From assembly GCF_025465255.1 (NCBI RefSeq), contig NZ_JAODNI010000092.1:83843-147842 (forward strand): 64,000 bases of DNA. The letters run 5' to 3'. The notes beneath the pieces are model-generated. The model made no database searches, was not told the DNA's origin, and saw only the letters and a program-made list of their open reading frames with translations. The stretch is from Pseudonocardia sp. Its GTDB lineage: Bacteria; Actinomycetota; Actinomycetes; Mycobacteriales; Pseudonocardiaceae. Shown piece by piece: positions 8,067 to 15,952 of this stretch. A program made the position numbers and the translations under genes. The first letter of the stretch is position 1; every line of letters starts with the position of its first letter.

Positions 8067-8974
8067 GGGTCCGGTCCGCGGACGGCCTCGAGCTGCACGC
8101 CGAGGTCACCGGGGCAGCCAGGGGAAGTTCCGGTACCGAGGCCCCGGTGACCGTCGTGCTCGCGCACGGCTGGACGCTGGACTCGCGCTGCTGGGAGCCC
8201 GTCGCCGACTCGCTGGTCGGGGCCGGGCTCCCGGTGCGCGTCGTCCGCTACGACCACAGGGGGCACGGCCGCTCGGACACCGCCGACCCGTCGACGCTGA
8301 CGATCGAGCAGCTCGCGGACGACCTGGCGGCGCTGATCGAGCAGGTCGCGCCGGACGGGCCGCTGGTCCTGGGCGGCCACTCGATGGGCGGCATGACCGT
8401 GATGGCGCTCGCCGAGCGGCATCCGGAGCTCGTGGCCGCGCGGCTCGCCGGCGTCGCCCTCGTCGCGACGGCCAGCGGCGGGCTGGCGGACGCGACGTTC
8501 GGCCTGCGGCCGGCGCAGCTCGAGCTGTTCCGCCGTGCCGAGCGCCGGATGTACGCCTCACGCGGCTGGGACACCCGCCGTGCCCTGAGCAGGCACCCGT
8601 GGCTGCTGCGGCCGGGGATGAAGTGGCTGCTGCTGGGCAGCGACGCGGACGCCCGCGCGGTCCGGCTGACCACGAAGGTCGTCGCGGAGTGCCGGCCGAG
8701 CACGGTCTCCGGCTTCCGGCCGACCCTGGAGGCGCACGAGCGGGACGCCGCGCTGGCCGCGTTCGCGCAGGTACCGGTGGAGATCATGGTCGGGTCCGAG
8801 GACCGGCTCACGCCGTCGTCGTTCTCCCGCCGGATCCGCAAGGCGCTGCCGGACGCGTCGCTGACGATCTTCCCGGAGGCCGGGCACATGCTGCCGGTCG
8901 AGCGGGTGGCAGGGGTGTCCGCGCGCCTGCACGCGCTGGCCCGCACCGCCGCCACGCGCTCGTCGGCGGCCTGA
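8063..8974 (+). CDS. Alpha/beta hydrolase
   Basis: 303 residues with oxyanion motif AHGWTLD, nucleophile elbow GHSMGG, acid region GSEDRLTP and catalytic His in AGHMLPVE. It probably hydrolyses an ester, lactone or thioester product of the two upstream enzymes, though that is inference from the operon. Start ATG overlaps the diiron gene stop (ATGA). A 16-bp hairpin ends the operon 8 nt after the stop. Confidence 0.9.
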   Translation: MRVRSADGLELHAEVTGAARGSSGTEAPVTVVLAHGWTLDSRCWEPVADSLVGAGLPVRVVRYDHRGHGRSDTADPSTLTIEQLADDLAALIEQVAPDGPLVLGGHSMGGMTVMALAERHPELVAARLAGVALVATASGGLADATFGLRPAQLELFRRAERRMYASRGWDTRRALSRHPWLLRPGMKWLLLGSDADARAVRLTTKVVAECRPSTVSGFRPTLEAHERDAALAAFAQVPVEIMVGSEDRLTPSSFSRRIRKALPDASLTIFPEAGHMLPVERVAGVSARLHALARTAATRSSAA

Positions 8975-8982
8975 GGACGGGA

Positions 8983-9023
8983 CCGCCCCGTCCGTCGCAG
9001 GGCTCTCGCGACGGACGGGGCGG
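8983..9023. terminator. Bidirectional hairpin terminator
   Basis: Perfect 16-bp stem CCGCCCCGTCCGTCGC / GCGACGGACGGGGCGG with a 9-nt loop, lying between two convergent genes. Confidence 0.85.
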
Positions 9024-9038
9024 GCTCACCGCTGAGCT

Positions 9039-9662
9039 CTAGTCGTGCACCATCGGGAAGCCCGCGAGGCCCTTCCAGGCCAGCATGGACATGAGTGAGA
9101 TCGCCTCGTCCCGCGGGATGCCCTGCTGGGAGTCCAGCCAGTACTGCGCGGTGACCTGGCTCAGGCCCACCAGCCCGACCGCGAGCAGTCGCGCCCGGGC
9201 CTCGTCCAGGCCCGCGTCCTGCGTGACGACCTCGGCGACGGCGTCGATGCAGTTCGTCAGCGCCCCGTCGACGACGGCGGCGGCCTCGGGCTCGCCGCGC
9301 AGGTCCGACTCGAACACCAGCCGGTAGGCGTGGCCCTCGCCCGCGACGAAGTCGAAGTAGGCCGCGACGGCCGCATGCACGCGGGCCCGGTTGTCCGCGG
9401 TCTCGGAGATGGCCTCGCGGACCCGGGAGACGAGCTCGGCGGCGTAGGTGGTGAGCAGCGCCCGGTACAGCTCGAGCTTGCCGGGGAAGTGCTGGTAGAG
9501 CACCGGCTTGCTCACGCCCGCCTTCTCGGCGATGTCGTCCATCGCGGCAGCGTGGTAGCCGTGCGCGGCGAAGACGTCCCGGGCGGCCACGAGGAGCTGG
9601 GCGCGCCGTGCGCTTCGGGACAGCCGGGCTCCCCGCTGCACGGGTGCGGTGGTCTCGGTCAT
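9039..9662 (-). CDS. TetR-family regulator (Rv3208-like)
   Basis: 207 residues with N-terminal HTH MDDIAEKAGVSKPVLYQHFPGKLELY and a C-terminal helical domain ending WKGLAGFPMVHD. ATG 9662 is preceded by GAGGAGT. In M. tuberculosis a TetR gene (Rv3208) lies next to the DUF3107 gene (from memory); here a seven-gene accessory block separates them. A TACC-N4-GGTA inverted repeat about 40 bp upstream may be its autoregulatory site. Ligand unknown. Confidence 0.9.
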   Translation of the reverse strand: MTETTAPVQRGARLSRSARRAQLLVAARDVFAAHGYHAAAMDDIAEKAGVSKPVLYQHFPGKLELYRALLTTYAAELVSRVREAISETADNRARVHAAVAAYFDFVAGEGHAYRLVFESDLRGEPEAAAVVDGALTNCIDAVAEVVTQDAGLDEARARLLAVGLVGLSQVTAQYWLDSQQGIPRDEAISLMSMLAWKGLAGFPMVHD

Positions 9663-9698
9663 CGTGTACTCCTCACTGCAGGCCGTGCGCGGTGATGC

Positions 9699-9710
9699 TA
9701 CCCGCAGGTA
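9699..9710. promoter_or_regulatory. Possible TetR autoregulatory site TACC-N4-GGTA
   Basis: Short inverted repeat in the tetR upstream region. It resembles the half-sites of the twin operators at 6183-6213 but has a 4-nt rather than 3-nt centre. Confidence 0.35.
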
Positions 9711-9787
9711 ACTCCCGACGGGGTGAAGAACGCGCGACTTCCTGTACGGGGCGTACCCGGTTCGGCCGCGGTCGATGTGGGAGATCG

Positions 9788-12142
9788 TCAGACGGTGCCG
9801 CGGAACCGCCGCAGGCGGAGACTGTTGGTGACCACGAACACCGAGCTGAACGCCATCGCCGCCCCCGCGATCATCGGGTTGAGCAGGCCCACCGCGGCCA
9901 GCGGGAGCGCGGCGACGTTGTAGGCGAAGGCCCAGAACAGGTTGCCGCGGATCGTGCCGAGGGTCCGCCGGGCGAGCCGGATCGCGTCGACGGCCGCGAG
10001 CAGGTCCCCGCGGACCAGCGTCAGGTCGCTCGCCTCGATCGCGACGTCCGTGCCCGTGCCCATGGCCAGCCCGAGGTCCGCGGTGGCGAGCGCCGCCGCG
10101 TCGTTCACGCCGTCGCCCACCATCGCGACGACCTTGCCCTCGGCCCGCAGCCGCTCGACGACGGCGACCTTGTCCTCCGGCATGACCTCGGCGATCACCG
10201 AGTTCGGATCGATCCCCACCTCGGCCGCGACGGACCTGGCGGCGGCCCGGTTGTCCCCGGTCAGCAGGACCGGCGTGAGGCCCAGGTCCCGCAGCCGGCG
10301 GACGGCGTCGGCGCTCGTCGGCTTCACCGCGTCGGCGACGACGAGGATCCCGCGCGCCTTCCCGTCCCAGCTCACGGCGACGGCGGTGCGGCCCTCGGAC
10401 TCCGCCTTCTCCTTCGCCTCGACGAGGGACTCCGGCAGCGTGATGCCGTGTTCGGCCAGCAGCGCGGGCCGCCCGACCGCCACGGCGTGCGCGACGATCC
10501 GGTCGCTGCCCCCCGCGGGCGTCAGCGGCTCGGGACCGGCCGGGGACCGCAGCGGCGCGGGCAGACCCGGCAGCTGCGCGAGCTCCGCGACGAGCCCCTG
10601 CACGCCCAGGCCGGGCCGGTTCTCGAACTCGCCGACGCGCAGCAGCTCGCCGAACCGCTCGCGCGCCGCGGTCGCGACCGCCCGGGCGACGGGATGTTCG
10701 GAGCCGTTCTCGACCGCGCCGGCGAGCCGCAGCACCTGGTCCCGGGACTCGCGTGCGGCCGCGTGCACCGCGAGCAGCGTCATCACGCCGGTGGTGACCG
10801 TGCCCGTCTTGTCCAGGACTATCGTGTCCACGCGGCGGGTGGACTCCAGGACCTCCGGCCCCTTGATCAGCACTCCGAGCTGCGCGCCGCGGCCGGTGCC
10901 GACCAGCAGCGCCGTGGGCGTCGCGAGGCCCAGCGCACACGGGCAGGCGATGATCAGGACGGCGACGGCCGCGGTGAACGCCCGGGTGGCCCCCGCACCC
11001 GTCCCGAGCCAGTACCCGAGCGTCCCGACGGCCAGCGCGATCACGATCGGCACGAACACGCCGGAGATCCGGTCCGCGAGCCGCTGGGCGGCGGCCTTCC
11101 CGCTCTGCGCGTCCTCGACGAGCTGCGCCATCCGGGCGAGCTGGGTGTCCGCGCCGATCCGGGTGGCCCGCACGACCAGCCGGCCGCCCGCGTTGACGCA
11201 GCCGCCGGCCACCGAATCGTCCGGGCCGACCTCGGCCGGGACGGACTCGCCGGTCAGCATGGACACGTCGACCGCCGACGTGCCCTCACAGACCGTGCCG
11301 TCCGTCGCGACCTTCTCGCCGGGGCGGACGACGAACAGGTCCCCGACGGCCAGCTCGTCGACCGGGATCCGTTCCTCGGTGCTGATCCCTCCCGGCCCGT
11401 TCCGCACGACGGCGACGTCCTGCGCGCCGAGCTCCAGCAGCGCCCGCAGCGCCGCGCCGGCCGTGCGCTTGGACCGGGCCTCGAAGTACCGGCCGGCCAG
11501 GATGAACAGGGTGACCCCGGCGGCCACCTCGAGGTAGATCGCGTCCGCGCCGGAGCCGCGGGAGACCGTCAGCTCGAACGGGTGCGTCATTCCCGGAATG
11601 CCCGCGGTGCCGAGGACCAGGGCGTAGACGGACCAGCCGAGCGCGGCGAGTGTGCCGAGGGAGACCAGGGTGTCCATCGTCGCGCTGCCGTGGCGCAGGT
11701 TCGTCCAGGTGGCGCGGTGGAAGGGCCACGCGCCCCACAGCACGACCGGTGCCGCGAGGCCCAGCACGACCCACTGCCAGTAGAGGAACTGCCACGCCGG
11801 GACCATCGACACCACGATCACCGGGACGGCCAGCAGCGCGCTGACGACGAGGCGTTCCCGCAGGTCCCGAGCGTGCTCCTCGGCCGTGCCGGGGTCCTCC
11901 GCCGCGGGGAGTGCCGCGGTGTAGCCGGCGGCCTCGACGGTCGCGACGAGCTGCTCGGGCGTCACGTCGGCGGCGTAGCTGACCCGCGCCTTCTCCGTCG
12001 CGTAGTTGACCGACGCCTCGACGCCGGACAGCTTGTTGAGCTTGCGCTCGACGCGGTTGGCGCACGACGCGCAGGTCATGCCGCCGATCGCGAGCTCGAT
12101 GCGCGTCCGCTCCTCGTTCGTCGCCGTGCTCGGCGTGGTCAT
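9788..12142 (-). CDS. copA: Copper-translocating P1B-type ATPase
   Basis: 784 residues; pumps Cu+ out across the membrane. Seen: one N-terminal metal-binding domain with GMTCASC (21-27), TGES actuator motif, transmembrane CPC (ACPCALG), phosphorylation site DKTGT, HP motif in GSEHPVAR, GDGVND hinge and about eight membrane segments. The CPC plus GMTCASC combination marks Cu+ rather than Zn/Cd transport. ATG 12142 lies 2 nt after the stop of the upstream secreted-protein gene, so the pair is an operon. A CsoR/RicR-like palindrome lies upstream of that operon. Confidence 0.95.
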   Translation of the reverse strand: MTTPSTATNEERTRIELAIGGMTCASCANRVERKLNKLSGVEASVNYATEKARVSYAADVTPEQLVATVEAAGYTAALPAAEDPGTAEEHARDLRERLVVSALLAVPVIVVSMVPAWQFLYWQWVVLGLAAPVVLWGAWPFHRATWTNLRHGSATMDTLVSLGTLAALGWSVYALVLGTAGIPGMTHPFELTVSRGSGADAIYLEVAAGVTLFILAGRYFEARSKRTAGAALRALLELGAQDVAVVRNGPGGISTEERIPVDELAVGDLFVVRPGEKVATDGTVCEGTSAVDVSMLTGESVPAEVGPDDSVAGGCVNAGGRLVVRATRIGADTQLARMAQLVEDAQSGKAAAQRLADRISGVFVPIVIALAVGTLGYWLGTGAGATRAFTAAVAVLIIACPCALGLATPTALLVGTGRGAQLGVLIKGPEVLESTRRVDTIVLDKTGTVTTGVMTLLAVHAAARESRDQVLRLAGAVENGSEHPVARAVATAARERFGELLRVGEFENRPGLGVQGLVAELAQLPGLPAPLRSPAGPEPLTPAGGSDRIVAHAVAVGRPALLAEHGITLPESLVEAKEKAESEGRTAVAVSWDGKARGILVVADAVKPTSADAVRRLRDLGLTPVLLTGDNRAAARSVAAEVGIDPNSVIAEVMPEDKVAVVERLRAEGKVVAMVGDGVNDAAALATADLGLAMGTGTDVAIEASDLTLVRGDLLAAVDAIRLARRTLGTIRGNLFWAFAYNVAALPLAAVGLLNPMIAGAAMAFSSVFVVTNSLRLRRFRGTV

Positions 12143-12144
12143 GC

Positions 12145-13077
12145 TCAGCTCCCTGCCGTGGAGACGGTGAACTCGGCCGTCCCGGTCCGGCCCTCGTGCC
12201 GGTATCCCAGGAAGAACCGGTAGGTCCCGGCCGTCGGGACCTCGGTGGTGAAGGCGATCGCCGGGCCGGCTCGGTCCGTCGGGAGTGGCCGTGTGGTCTC
12301 CGGCCGGACCCGGACGTACGCCAGGTCCCCCTCGCGGACCGCGACGAGCCGGCCGAAACCGCCCCGGGTCGGCTCGAGCTCGGTGACCGGCTGCCCCCAA
12401 CGCCCGACGGTCGTGTAGATCGCCGACGGGACCCCCGGGACCAGCCGGCCGTCGATCCGGACCTGGTAGCCGTCCACCGCGGCCGGGGCGCCCGTGGGCG
12501 GGAAGATGCGGGAGTCCGGGAACGTGAACGGGTCGAACTCCCCGGGCGCGAAGAGGTCCGTGCCCAGCGCGAGCCGCGGGCCGCCGGTGGGGACGAAGTC
12601 CGCGTAGGCCCGCCACACCCCCGCCGCCGGGAGCAGGAACGGGACGCTCCACGTGCCGTCGGGACCCATGGTGGGGGAGAGGTCCTGCATGCCGGCCGCG
12701 TCCCGTCGCACCACCAGCAGGTTCATCCGCTCGCCCGGCCGGAACTCCTGGTCCGGGGCGACGTCGAAGGCCGTGACGGGCGCGCCGTCCGAGCCGGTGA
12801 TGCGGAAGCTGAACGTCGTGGGGCTGTTGACGGCGAACGACGTCGTCGTGGGGACGAAGGTGTAGCCGGCCGCGGTGGCCGAGAGGCCGAGCGGATCCGC
12901 GGGATCCGGGCCGGCGGCCGCCGGCGGGGGAGCCATCGAGGCCATCCCCGGCTCGTGCGCCGCCGCCGGGGCCGGGCCGTCGCCGGACCCGCCGAACGCG
13001 GCCCCCGCCCCCCATGCGGCCCCGAACACGACGCAGAGCACGGCGAGGTAGCTGCCGAGCCGCACCGCGGTCTGCAT
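12145..13077 (-). CDS. Secreted or membrane-anchored protein, copper operon partner
   Basis: 310 residues with a signal/anchor segment at about 7-28 (YLAVLCVVFGAAWGAGAAF), then a His/Met-containing stretch (HEPGMASM), then beta-rich domains (TFSFRITGSDGAPV; TYRFFLGYRHEGRTGTAEFTV). No Pfam name can be given securely, but similar proteins sit beside actinobacterial CopA genes. Extracytoplasmic copper binding or hand-off is a reasonable guess from the Met/His motif and the 2-nt linkage to copA. Start at ATG 13077 (MQTAVRLG), directly before the signal segment. Confidence 0.75.
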   Translation of the reverse strand: MQTAVRLGSYLAVLCVVFGAAWGAGAAFGGSGDGPAPAAAHEPGMASMAPPPAAAGPDPADPLGLSATAAGYTFVPTTTSFAVNSPTTFSFRITGSDGAPVTAFDVAPDQEFRPGERMNLLVVRRDAAGMQDLSPTMGPDGTWSVPFLLPAAGVWRAYADFVPTGGPRLALGTDLFAPGEFDPFTFPDSRIFPPTGAPAAVDGYQVRIDGRLVPGVPSAIYTTVGRWGQPVTELEPTRGGFGRLVAVREGDLAYVRVRPETTRPLPTDRAGPAIAFTTEVPTAGTYRFFLGYRHEGRTGTAEFTVSTAGS

Positions 13078-13182
13078 GTGTTCCGTCTCCCTGGCTCGTC
13101 TTCGCGGGGCTGTCGTGCGCGTTCGACGCGGCGCGCCACCGGGGGGTACAACGCACGAACGGGCCGTCCGACACGGTGAAGC

Positions 13183-13197
13183 TACCCCAGGGGGGTA
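13183..13197. promoter_or_regulatory. CsoR/RicR-like palindrome TACCCC-AGG-GGGGTA
   Basis: G/C-tract inverted repeat upstream of the copper operon. It resembles copper-sensing CsoR/RicR operators (GTA/TAC arms flanking C and G runs). No csoR gene is in the window, so assignment rests on the motif and context. Confidence 0.5.
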
Positions 13198-13275
13198 TCG
13201 ATGCGTCGCCGGGGACCGGATGGTGCGGGTCACCCGAGGTGGTCGGGACGGGCGGGTTCAGGCCATGCTCGTCGG

Positions 13276-14262
13276 GTGGTCTCCGTCGCGCTCCCGCTGG
13301 TTCACCCGCGGAACACCTCCGCCCCTCGCCCCGCGGGCACCGTCGACCCGGCCGACCTCCCGGTCCTGCCGGACGACGAGCATTGGCCCGCGTGGCCGGG
13401 CCGCGACGTCACGTCCGGCGGGGTGACCCTGCACGTCCGCGAGACCCCCGGCGCCGATGGCACCGAGGCCGTCTACGTGCACGGGCTCTCCGGCTCCGCG
13501 ACGAACTGGACGGACCTCGCGGGCCTGCTCGCGCCGCGGGCCGCGGGCGTCGCCGTCGATCTGCCGGGGTTCGGGTACTCGAAGCCGCTGCCGTCGCGGG
13601 ACTACTCGCCGTCCGGCCACGCGGACGCGCTGCTCTGCTGGCTGGCCGGCCGCGGGCGGCCCGTGCACCTGCTGGGCAACTCGCTCGGCGGGATGGTCGC
13701 GACGATGGTGGCCGCCCGCCGGCCGGAGCTCGTCCGCACGCTCACCCTGGTCTCGCCCGCATTCCCGGACCGGCGGCCGGACCCGCGCCGGATGTCCGAT
13801 CCGCGGATGGCGCTGGCGATGATCCCCGCCATCGGGAAGAGGGCCCGGGCCCAGCTGGCCGCGGCGTCGCCCCGGGCGCGGGCCGAGCAGGTCATGGCGC
13901 TCTGTTTCGGGGACCCCGGCCGCGCCACCGACGCCCGCCTGGACGAGACGGCCGCCGAGATCGCGGCCCGCGGGCGTCAGCCCTGGGCGGGGGAGGCCGT
14001 GTCCCGCTCGACCAAGGGGATGTTCGTGAGCTGGGCCGGTCGCGGGCTCTGGGCGACGGCCGCACGCGTCCCGGTGCCGACGCTCGTGGTCTGGGGGGAC
14101 CGGGACCGGCTCATCTCGCCCCGGCTCGCCGCGCGGGCGGCGCGCACGTTCCCGGACGGGCGGCTGCTGATGCTGGACGGCGTCGGGCACATCGCGCAGA
14201 TCGAGGTGCCGGACCGGGTGGCGGCCTGTGTCGCGGCACTCTGGGACGAGTGCCCTTCCTGA
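13276..14262 (+). CDS. Alpha/beta hydrolase
   Basis: 328 residues with HGLSGSATNW oxyanion motif, nucleophile GNSLGG (Asn instead of the usual His), acid region WGDRDRLIS and His in GVGHIAQIE. Substrate unknown. The longest frame starts further upstream inside the copper promoter region; GTG 13276 is the first start just before the family-like N-terminus, but initiation is not certain. It precedes moeZ on the same strand by 92 bp. Confidence 0.85.
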   Translation: MVSVALPLVHPRNTSAPRPAGTVDPADLPVLPDDEHWPAWPGRDVTSGGVTLHVRETPGADGTEAVYVHGLSGSATNWTDLAGLLAPRAAGVAVDLPGFGYSKPLPSRDYSPSGHADALLCWLAGRGRPVHLLGNSLGGMVATMVAARRPELVRTLTLVSPAFPDRRPDPRRMSDPRMALAMIPAIGKRARAQLAAASPRARAEQVMALCFGDPGRATDARLDETAAEIAARGRQPWAGEAVSRSTKGMFVSWAGRGLWATAARVPVPTLVVWGDRDRLISPRLAARAARTFPDGRLLMLDGVGHIAQIEVPDRVAACVAALWDECPS

Positions 14263-14354
14263 GCCCGGATGGGAAGATAGGCCCCGACGAGTGCGTTGGC
14301 ACCAGCGGGACGCACGCACGATCGACACGCAAGACAGCACCGAGGAGCTTTGAC

Positions 14355-15527
14355 ATGGCGCTACCGCCGCTCGTGGAGCCGGCCGCCGAACTGACCAAGG
14401 ACGAGGTCGAGCGCTACAGCCGCCACCTCATCATCCCCGACGTCGGGATGACCGGGCAGAAGCGGCTGAAGAACGCGAAGGTGCTGGTCGTCGGCGCCGG
14501 TGGTCTGGGCTCGCCCGCGCTGCTGTACCTGGCCGCGGCCGGTGTCGGCACGCTGGGCATCGTCGAGTTCGACGAGGTGGACTCGTCCAACCTGCAGCGC
14601 CAGATCATCCACGGCCAGTCCGACGTGGGCCGCCCCAAGGCCGAGTCCGCCCGTGACTCGATCAAGGAGGCGAACCCGTTCGTCGAGGTCCGGCTGCACC
14701 AGGTGCGGCTCGACTCGTCGAACGTGATGGACATCTTCGCCGACTACGACCTCATCCTCGACGGCACGGACAACTTCGCCACGCGCTACCTGGTGAACGA
14801 CGCCGCCGTGCTGTCCGGGAAGCCGTACGTCTGGGGTTCGATCTTCCGGTTCGAGGGTCAGGCCTCGGTGTTCTGGGAGAACGCCCCGAACGGGCTCGGC
14901 CTGAACTACCGCGACCTCTACCCCGAGCCGCCGCCCCCCGGGATGGTGCCGTCGTGCGCCGAGGGTGGCGTGCTGGGCGTCCTCTGCGCGTCCATCGGCT
15001 CGATCATGGTGAACGAGGCGATCAAGCTGATCACCGGCATCGGCGAGCCGATCCTGGGCCGGCTGATGGTCTACGACGCCCTCGAGATGACCTACCGGCA
15101 GGTCAGGATCCGCAAGGACCCGGCCACGCCCGAGATCACCGAGCTGATCGACTACGACGCGTTCTGCGGCACCGTCTCCGATGACGCCCAGGCCGCGGCG
15201 GCCGGCAACACGATCACCGCGCTCGAGCTCAAGGAGATGATCGACGCGGGCAAGGACTTCGCGCTGATCGACGTCCGCGAGCAGAACGAGTTCGAGATCG
15301 TCCGGATCCCGGGTTCGGTGCTCATCCCGAAGGACCGCATCCTCTCCGGCGAGGCGCTCTCGGAGCTCCCGCAGGACAAGCCGATCGTCCTGCACTGCAA
15401 GTCCGGGGCGCGCTCGGCCGAGACGCTCGCGGCGCTGCAGAAGGCCGGCTTCAAGGACGCGGTGCACGTCGGGGGCGGCGTGCTGGCCTGGGCCAAGCAG
15501 GTCGACCCCTCGCTTCCCACGTACTGA
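14355..15527 (+). CDS. moeZ: Adenylyltransferase/sulfurtransferase MoeZ
   Basis: 390 residues in two domains. An E1-like ThiF/MoeB domain (VGAGGLGSP nucleotide site; DEVDSSNLQRQ; DGTDNFATRY) adenylates the C-terminus of sulfur-carrier proteins. A C-terminal rhodanese domain carries the persulfide Cys348 in LHCKSGARS. It supplies sulfur for molybdopterin, thiamin or cysteine-type pathways. The zinc CxxC pairs of E. coli MoeB are absent, as in mycobacterial MoeZ (from memory). ATG 14355 follows GAGGAGC. A UUCG-loop terminator follows the stop. Position matches Rv3206c in the mycobacterial order. Confidence 0.95.
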   Translation: MALPPLVEPAAELTKDEVERYSRHLIIPDVGMTGQKRLKNAKVLVVGAGGLGSPALLYLAAAGVGTLGIVEFDEVDSSNLQRQIIHGQSDVGRPKAESARDSIKEANPFVEVRLHQVRLDSSNVMDIFADYDLILDGTDNFATRYLVNDAAVLSGKPYVWGSIFRFEGQASVFWENAPNGLGLNYRDLYPEPPPPGMVPSCAEGGVLGVLCASIGSIMVNEAIKLITGIGEPILGRLMVYDALEMTYRQVRIRKDPATPEITELIDYDAFCGTVSDDAQAAAAGNTITALELKEMIDAGKDFALIDVREQNEFEIVRIPGSVLIPKDRILSGEALSELPQDKPIVLHCKSGARSAETLAALQKAGFKDAVHVGGGVLAWAKQVDPSLPTY

Positions 15528-15552
15528 CCCACGATCCCCGTAGAGCCGTACC

Positions 15553-15586
15553 GACCGCCCGTCCTCGTTCGCGAGGGCGGGCGGTC
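15553..15586 (+). terminator. Terminator after moeZ with TTCG tetraloop
   Basis: 15-bp stem beginning GACCGCCCG and closing CGGGCGGTC, with one G-T wobble and a stable TTCG loop (15568-15571). Confidence 0.85.
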
Positions 15587-15952
15587 TGCGTCTGTGGATC
15601 ACACTGCGCAGACGTTCCTGTGCTGTGGGTCACATATGAGCAACCCCCTGTCGCGGTCCGTGACGGCGGGCGCCTCCACCACGACGGTCCGTGGCGATCA
15701 CGCTGTTATGTGACGCTCCGTGCCTTTGACCCGGGGGAGCACGTCCGACTGGAGCAATGACAATCGATCATCGGCCTGGGTAGCCTCCTTTGCCTCGGTG
15801 GATGTCGTGTCCCGTCATCCGAACGGGGCCAGGGAAGCGGGGACCTTCGGACGCCGCGGTGTCGGGGGCGCGTGAGCGCCGCCTCGGTGGCCCCGACGGG
15901 GACGTCGTGCTGAACGGGCACGCGCTCCCGGTGACTGCGATGGGGGTCGACT
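15587..15952. promoter_or_regulatory. Intergenic region with repeated CTGTGGrTCACA motif
   Basis: 366 bp without a convincing gene. The 12-mer CTGTGGrTCACA occurs at 15592-15603 and 15623-15634, 31 bp apart (about three helical turns), and GTGAC/GTCAC half-sites continue to 15712. A TAGCCT -10-like box is at 15781. Probably the control region of the following gene; the binding protein is unknown. Confidence 0.4.
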
